Made by a program: the position numbers and the translations under genes | Notes under the pieces: generated by a model | The model's database searches: none | What the model was told of the DNA's origin: nothing | The model's input: the letters and a program-made list of their open reading frames with translations, nothing else | Part shown: positions 61,621 to 64,000 of the stretch, one piece after another | Layout of the letters: the number at the start of each line of letters is the position of its first letter | Numbering within the stretch: the first letter of the stretch is position 1 | From: Hydrogenophaga sp. Root209 | GTDB taxonomy: Bacteria > Pseudomonadota > Gammaproteobacteria > Burkholderiales > Burkholderiaceae_C | Reading direction: 5' to 3' | Length of the DNA stretch: 64,000 bases | Assembly: GCF_001428625.1 (NCBI RefSeq) | Contig: NZ_LMIE01000034.1 | Coordinates: 62,001 to 126,000, forward strand

Positions 61621-62409
61621 TTACTTGCTGGCGCGCGAGCGGGTGCGGAAAGCCGCAATGCCGGCGCGATGCTCAGGCGTGTCTTCGAGCACCGCCATGT
61701 GCGAGGACACCATGTCCAAGTGCGTGGCGAGCGCCATGGTCTGGCTTTGGTAGACGGCGCGGCGAAAAAAGCGTACCGCCTGCTGCGGCTTGGCGGCAAT
61801 GGTGCGCGCCATATCGTAGGTGGCGGTCATCAGTTCGGCATCGGGCACCACGCGATTGACCATGCCAATGCGTTCGGCCTCTTCCGCCCCCACCACGCGA
61901 CCGGTCCAGAACAACTCAAGCGCGCGCGCGGTGCCAATCAGGCGCGGCAAGTACCAGGCACCGGCATCACCAGCCATCAGTCCGATGTTGATATAACTCT
62001 CGGCAAGCGTGGCTGAGCTGGCCATCAAACGGATATCGCACATCAAAGCCATGTCGCAGCCAGCGCCTCGCGCAGCGCCGTTGACAGCGGCAATGACCGG
62101 TTTTTCCATCCGCTCCAGCGTGAGCGCAATGCGATGCACGTGGCGGTACAGAAAATCCTTGCGTCCCATGCTGTCCATTTCGCTGAATTTGGCCATCTCC
62201 TCGAAATCGCCGCCGGCACAAAAAGCACGACCGGCACCGGTGACGACGATGACCTTGACTCGCTCATCAGCTTCGGCCTGCTCAAGTGCTGCGCGCCAAG
62301 CATCCACCATCTCAAGATCGAAGGCATTGAGCTGATCGGGCCGGTTGAGGGTCAGGGTCGCAATGCCGTCGGCATCAACCGCAAGCAAGATGGCAGGAAC
62401 GACGGACAT
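61621..62409 (-). CDS. Enoyl-CoA hydratase/isomerase family protein (both Glu altered)
   Basis: A 262-residue crotonase-fold protein. GRAFCAGGDFEEM forms the oxyanion hole. The catalytic helix reads GAGCDMALMCD, with Asp for Glu, and the second site reads AESYINIGLMAGDAG, with no Glu. A hydratase mechanism is therefore unlikely; isomerases, dehalogenases and hydrolases in this superfamily use such variants. ATG 62409 has AAAGG 7 nt upstream; a longer frame to 62439 is unsupported. Confidence 0.84.
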   Translation of the reverse strand: MSVVPAILLAVDADGIATLTLNRPDQLNAFDLEMVDAWRAALEQAEADERVKVIVVTGAGRAFCAGGDFEEMAKFSEMDSMGRKDFLYRHVHRIALTLERMEKPVIAAVNGAARGAGCDMALMCDIRLMASSATLAESYINIGLMAGDAGAWYLPRLIGTARALELFWTGRVVGAEEAERIGMVNRVVPDAELMTATYDMARTIAAKPQQAVRFFRRAVYQSQTMALATHLDMVSSHMAVLEDTPEHRAGIAAFRTRSRASK

Positions 62410-62440
62410 GGAAAACCTTTCTGACGGTGGGATGAACAAG

Positions 62441-62461
62441 GATCAAGGATCAAGGATCAAG
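62441..62461. repeat. Three tandem copies of GATCAAG
   Basis: Three exact 7-bp direct repeats lie 32 nt upstream of the crotonase ATG, inside the 215-nt gap after the ligase gene. Heptamer repeats cannot encode an in-frame repeat. They may be a slippage tract or a cluster of half-sites for a regulator. I see no other gene in this gap. Confidence 0.6.
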
Positions 62462-62624
62462 GGCGACTGTCCGCGCCTGCCGGAAACCGGCTGGTTTCGA
62501 TAAAGGTCATGCGAACATATTGACAGAACGGTGGTTAGTTAGGACCTCAAGCCGAAGCACGCCTTGCAAGCAGCCTGGTCACAGGCGCGGGCGTGTGTTG
62601 CACACCCCATGACCTTCCCGACAC

Positions 62625-64000
62625 CTATCGTTCAATGTCCTCGTACAGGGCGCGATAGCTGTCACGCAGCGGATGCTTTTGAATCTTGCCGGTGGAGGTC
62701 ATCGGCAAGGCATCGACGATGCGGATCGCCTTGGGCACCTCAAAGCCACCGAGATGCTCCTTGCAGTGGTTGATCAACTCGGCCTCGTCGGCCTGCGCCC
62801 CTGGCTTGAGCACCACGAAGGCGGTGACCGCCTCGACCCAGCGCGGGTGCGGCAAACCTACCGCCGCCACATTGGCCACCGCCGGGTGGCGCAGCAACGT
62901 GGCCTCGACCTTGATGGACGGCACGTTTTCGCCGCCGGTCTTGATCATGTCCTTCTTGCGGTCCCTGAACATCATCTGGCCATCGACCCACATGCCGAGG
63001 TCACCGGTGTGGTGCCAGCCGAAAGCGCGTGCCTCGGCGGTGGCTTCGGGATTTTTGTAGTAGCCCTCCATCACGTTTGGACCGCGGTGCACGATCTCGC
63101 CGACCTCGCCGGGGCCGAGCAGCTGGCCCGCGTCGTCCATCACCGCCGTGTCGTTGATCAATGCACTGGCGCCCCAGTAGGAACCAAAGCGTTTAAGCTG
63201 CTCTTCGGGCCGGAAGGCCATGGTGAGCGGGTACATCTCGGTCTGGCCGGTGGCCAATGAGTAATTCGGGCAGAACTCGGCGATCAGGCGGCGCAGCAGG
63301 GTCTCGGCCATGGGCGCCATGGCGTACACGCACATGCGCAGGCTCGACAGGTCGCGCCCCGGGCGCGAGGGATGATCGAGCATGGCCTGGTGCATCAGCG
63401 GCAAGCCCACCAGCAAGGTCACCCGTTCACGCTCGATGGCGTCGAGCATGGCGGCGGGTTCGAAAGCGCGCATCACAATCACCGTGCCGCCGCCCGCCAG
63501 CACGCCGCACATCAGCGTGTGCTGGGCGCAATGAAAGAGGGGCAGCACGGCAATGTTCACGGCATCGCGCCACACCCCCAACTCAAGCGCGTTGTTCATC
63601 GCTGCCATCACCACCGACAAATGGCTTTGCATCACCCCTTTAGGGCGGCCGGTGGTTCCGCTGGTGTACATGATCTGGGCTACGTCGCGGTCATGAATTT
63701 CGACCTCGGACTCAGTGGCAGACTGCGCAGCAATCGCTGCAGCGAAGCTGCAGAAAGCCCCAGCCCCCTCGCCTTCCAGCACCCATCCGCGACCGGGCTG
63801 CGCCTCGATGGCTGCACGCAACTCCGGGCGCACCAGCAGAGCGGCATCCACCAGCAGGAAGCGCGCCTCAGAGTGGTCGATGATGTAGCGAACGTCATCC
63901 AGCCCCAGGCCGGTGTTGATCGGCACCCAGATCAGGCCGGCGCGATGGATGCCGAACATGGCCACCAGGAACTCAAGCGAGTTATTGCATAGCGTGGTCA
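62625..64000 (-). CDS. AMP-dependent acyl-CoA ligase, N-terminus beyond the window
   Basis: The frame is open to the right edge, and upstream codons read NNSLEFLVAMFGIHRAG, the normal interior of this family, so the start lies outside. About 458 residues are visible. Motifs: P-loop YTSGTTGRPKGVMQSH, TGQTEMYPL, WHHTGDLGMW, DRKKDMIKTGGENV and the catalytic Lys in TSTGKIQKHPLR. It is the first visible gene of the right-hand operon, probably activating the acid degraded by the genes behind it. The pseudogene at 17004 belongs to the same ligase branch by its DRKKD motif. Confidence 0.9.
   Translation of the reverse strand, partial: TTLCNNSLEFLVAMFGIHRAGLIWVPINTGLGLDDVRYIIDHSEARFLLVDAALLVRPELRAAIEAQPGRGWVLEGEGAGAFCSFAAAIAAQSATESEVEIHDRDVAQIMYTSGTTGRPKGVMQSHLSVVMAAMNNALELGVWRDAVNIAVLPLFHCAQHTLMCGVLAGGGTVIVMRAFEPAAMLDAIERERVTLLVGLPLMHQAMLDHPSRPGRDLSSLRMCVYAMAPMAETLLRRLIAEFCPNYSLATGQTEMYPLTMAFRPEEQLKRFGSYWGASALINDTAVMDDAGQLLGPGEVGEIVHRGPNVMEGYYKNPEATAEARAFGWHHTGDLGMWVDGQMMFRDRKKDMIKTGGENVPSIKVEATLLRHPAVANVAAVGLPHPRWVEAVTAFVVLKPGAQADEAELINHCKEHLGGFEVPKAIRIVDALPMTSTGKIQKHPLRDSYRALYEDIER

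Noticed and set aside
62441-62461. A CRISPR-like or transposon-end repeat
   Set aside because: Only three 7-bp units with no spacers and no adjacent transposase; it is a simple tandem repeat.

Overview
The window is high-GC DNA, almost entirely coding, and reads as one very large catabolic island for carboxylic acids degraded as CoA thioesters. A Burkholderiales-type betaproteobacterium is the best guess. That rests on a Bug/TctC-type receptor, many family III CoA-transferases, the etfB-etfA-acyl-CoA dehydrogenase/LysR arrangement and short overlapping operons; it is inference, because no rRNA or phylogenetic marker is present. I found no tRNA, rRNA, CRISPR, transposase or oxygenase.

Layout. 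(1) 2-3227 (+): the end of an acyl-CoA carboxylase beta subunit, two paralogous dienoyl-CoA-reductase-like SDRs and a hotdog thioesterase. (2) 16673-3392 (-): a 12-gene operon with an isovaleryl-CoA-dehydrogenase-like enzyme, crotonase, SCP-x thiolase, SDR, a second dehydrogenase, a complete Liv-type ABC importer with an acyl-CoA ligase inserted in it, and an alpha-methylacyl-CoA racemase. (3) 17004-37511 (+): a broken acyl-CoA ligase, then a long operon. It holds a thiolase, a two-subunit MaoC-type hydratase, an SDR, a two-subunit dehydrogenase, a carboxylase set (beta, CoA-transferase, dehydrogenase, hydratase, biotin-carrying alpha), a metallo-beta-lactamase-fold hydrolase, a crotonase, a beta-carbonic anhydrase, an MmgE/PrpD protein and three more dehydrogenase subunits. 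(4) 39507-37540 (-) and 39609-43650 (+): divergent acyl-CoA synthetase and nitroreductase, then a ligase, a thiolase-fold protein lacking the nucleophilic Cys, and a DUF35 zinc-ribbon protein. (5) 49183-44007 (-) and 49278-50222 (+): etfB, etfA, dehydrogenase, Bug receptor, CoA-transferase, and a divergent LysR regulator. (6) 64000-50227 (-): acyl-CoA ligase, crotonase, CoA-transferase, acetoacetate-CoA ligase-like enzyme, MenB/BadI-like crotonase, dehydrogenase, CoA-transferase, MmgE/PrpD, CitE-like lyase and citrate-synthase-like lyase, followed by bioB, panD and a bioA remnant.

How it may work. Acids enter through the ABC importer, are activated by ligases or CoA-transferases, epimerised by the racemase, and desaturated by many dehydrogenases that pass electrons to EtfAB. 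Ordinary thiolases finish unbranched stretches. Beta-branches, which block thiolysis, could be handled in two ways: carboxylation (alpha/beta carboxylase, with carbonic anhydrase feeding bicarbonate and bioB feeding biotin), or retro-aldol cleavage (Cys-less thiolase plus DUF35). The thiolase/MaoC pair/paired dehydrogenase/Ltp-DUF35 set resembles the mycobacterial igr steroid side-chain module. The carboxylase set resembles the atu/liu terpene-leucine order, but no HMG-CoA lyase is present. An isoprenoid, alicyclic or steroid-derived acid is therefore likely; the actual substrate cannot be read from the sequence.

The block at about 43.99-50.22 kb is bracketed by two truncated genes (a LuxR/MalT-type regulator and bioA), which suggests that it was inserted by recombination.
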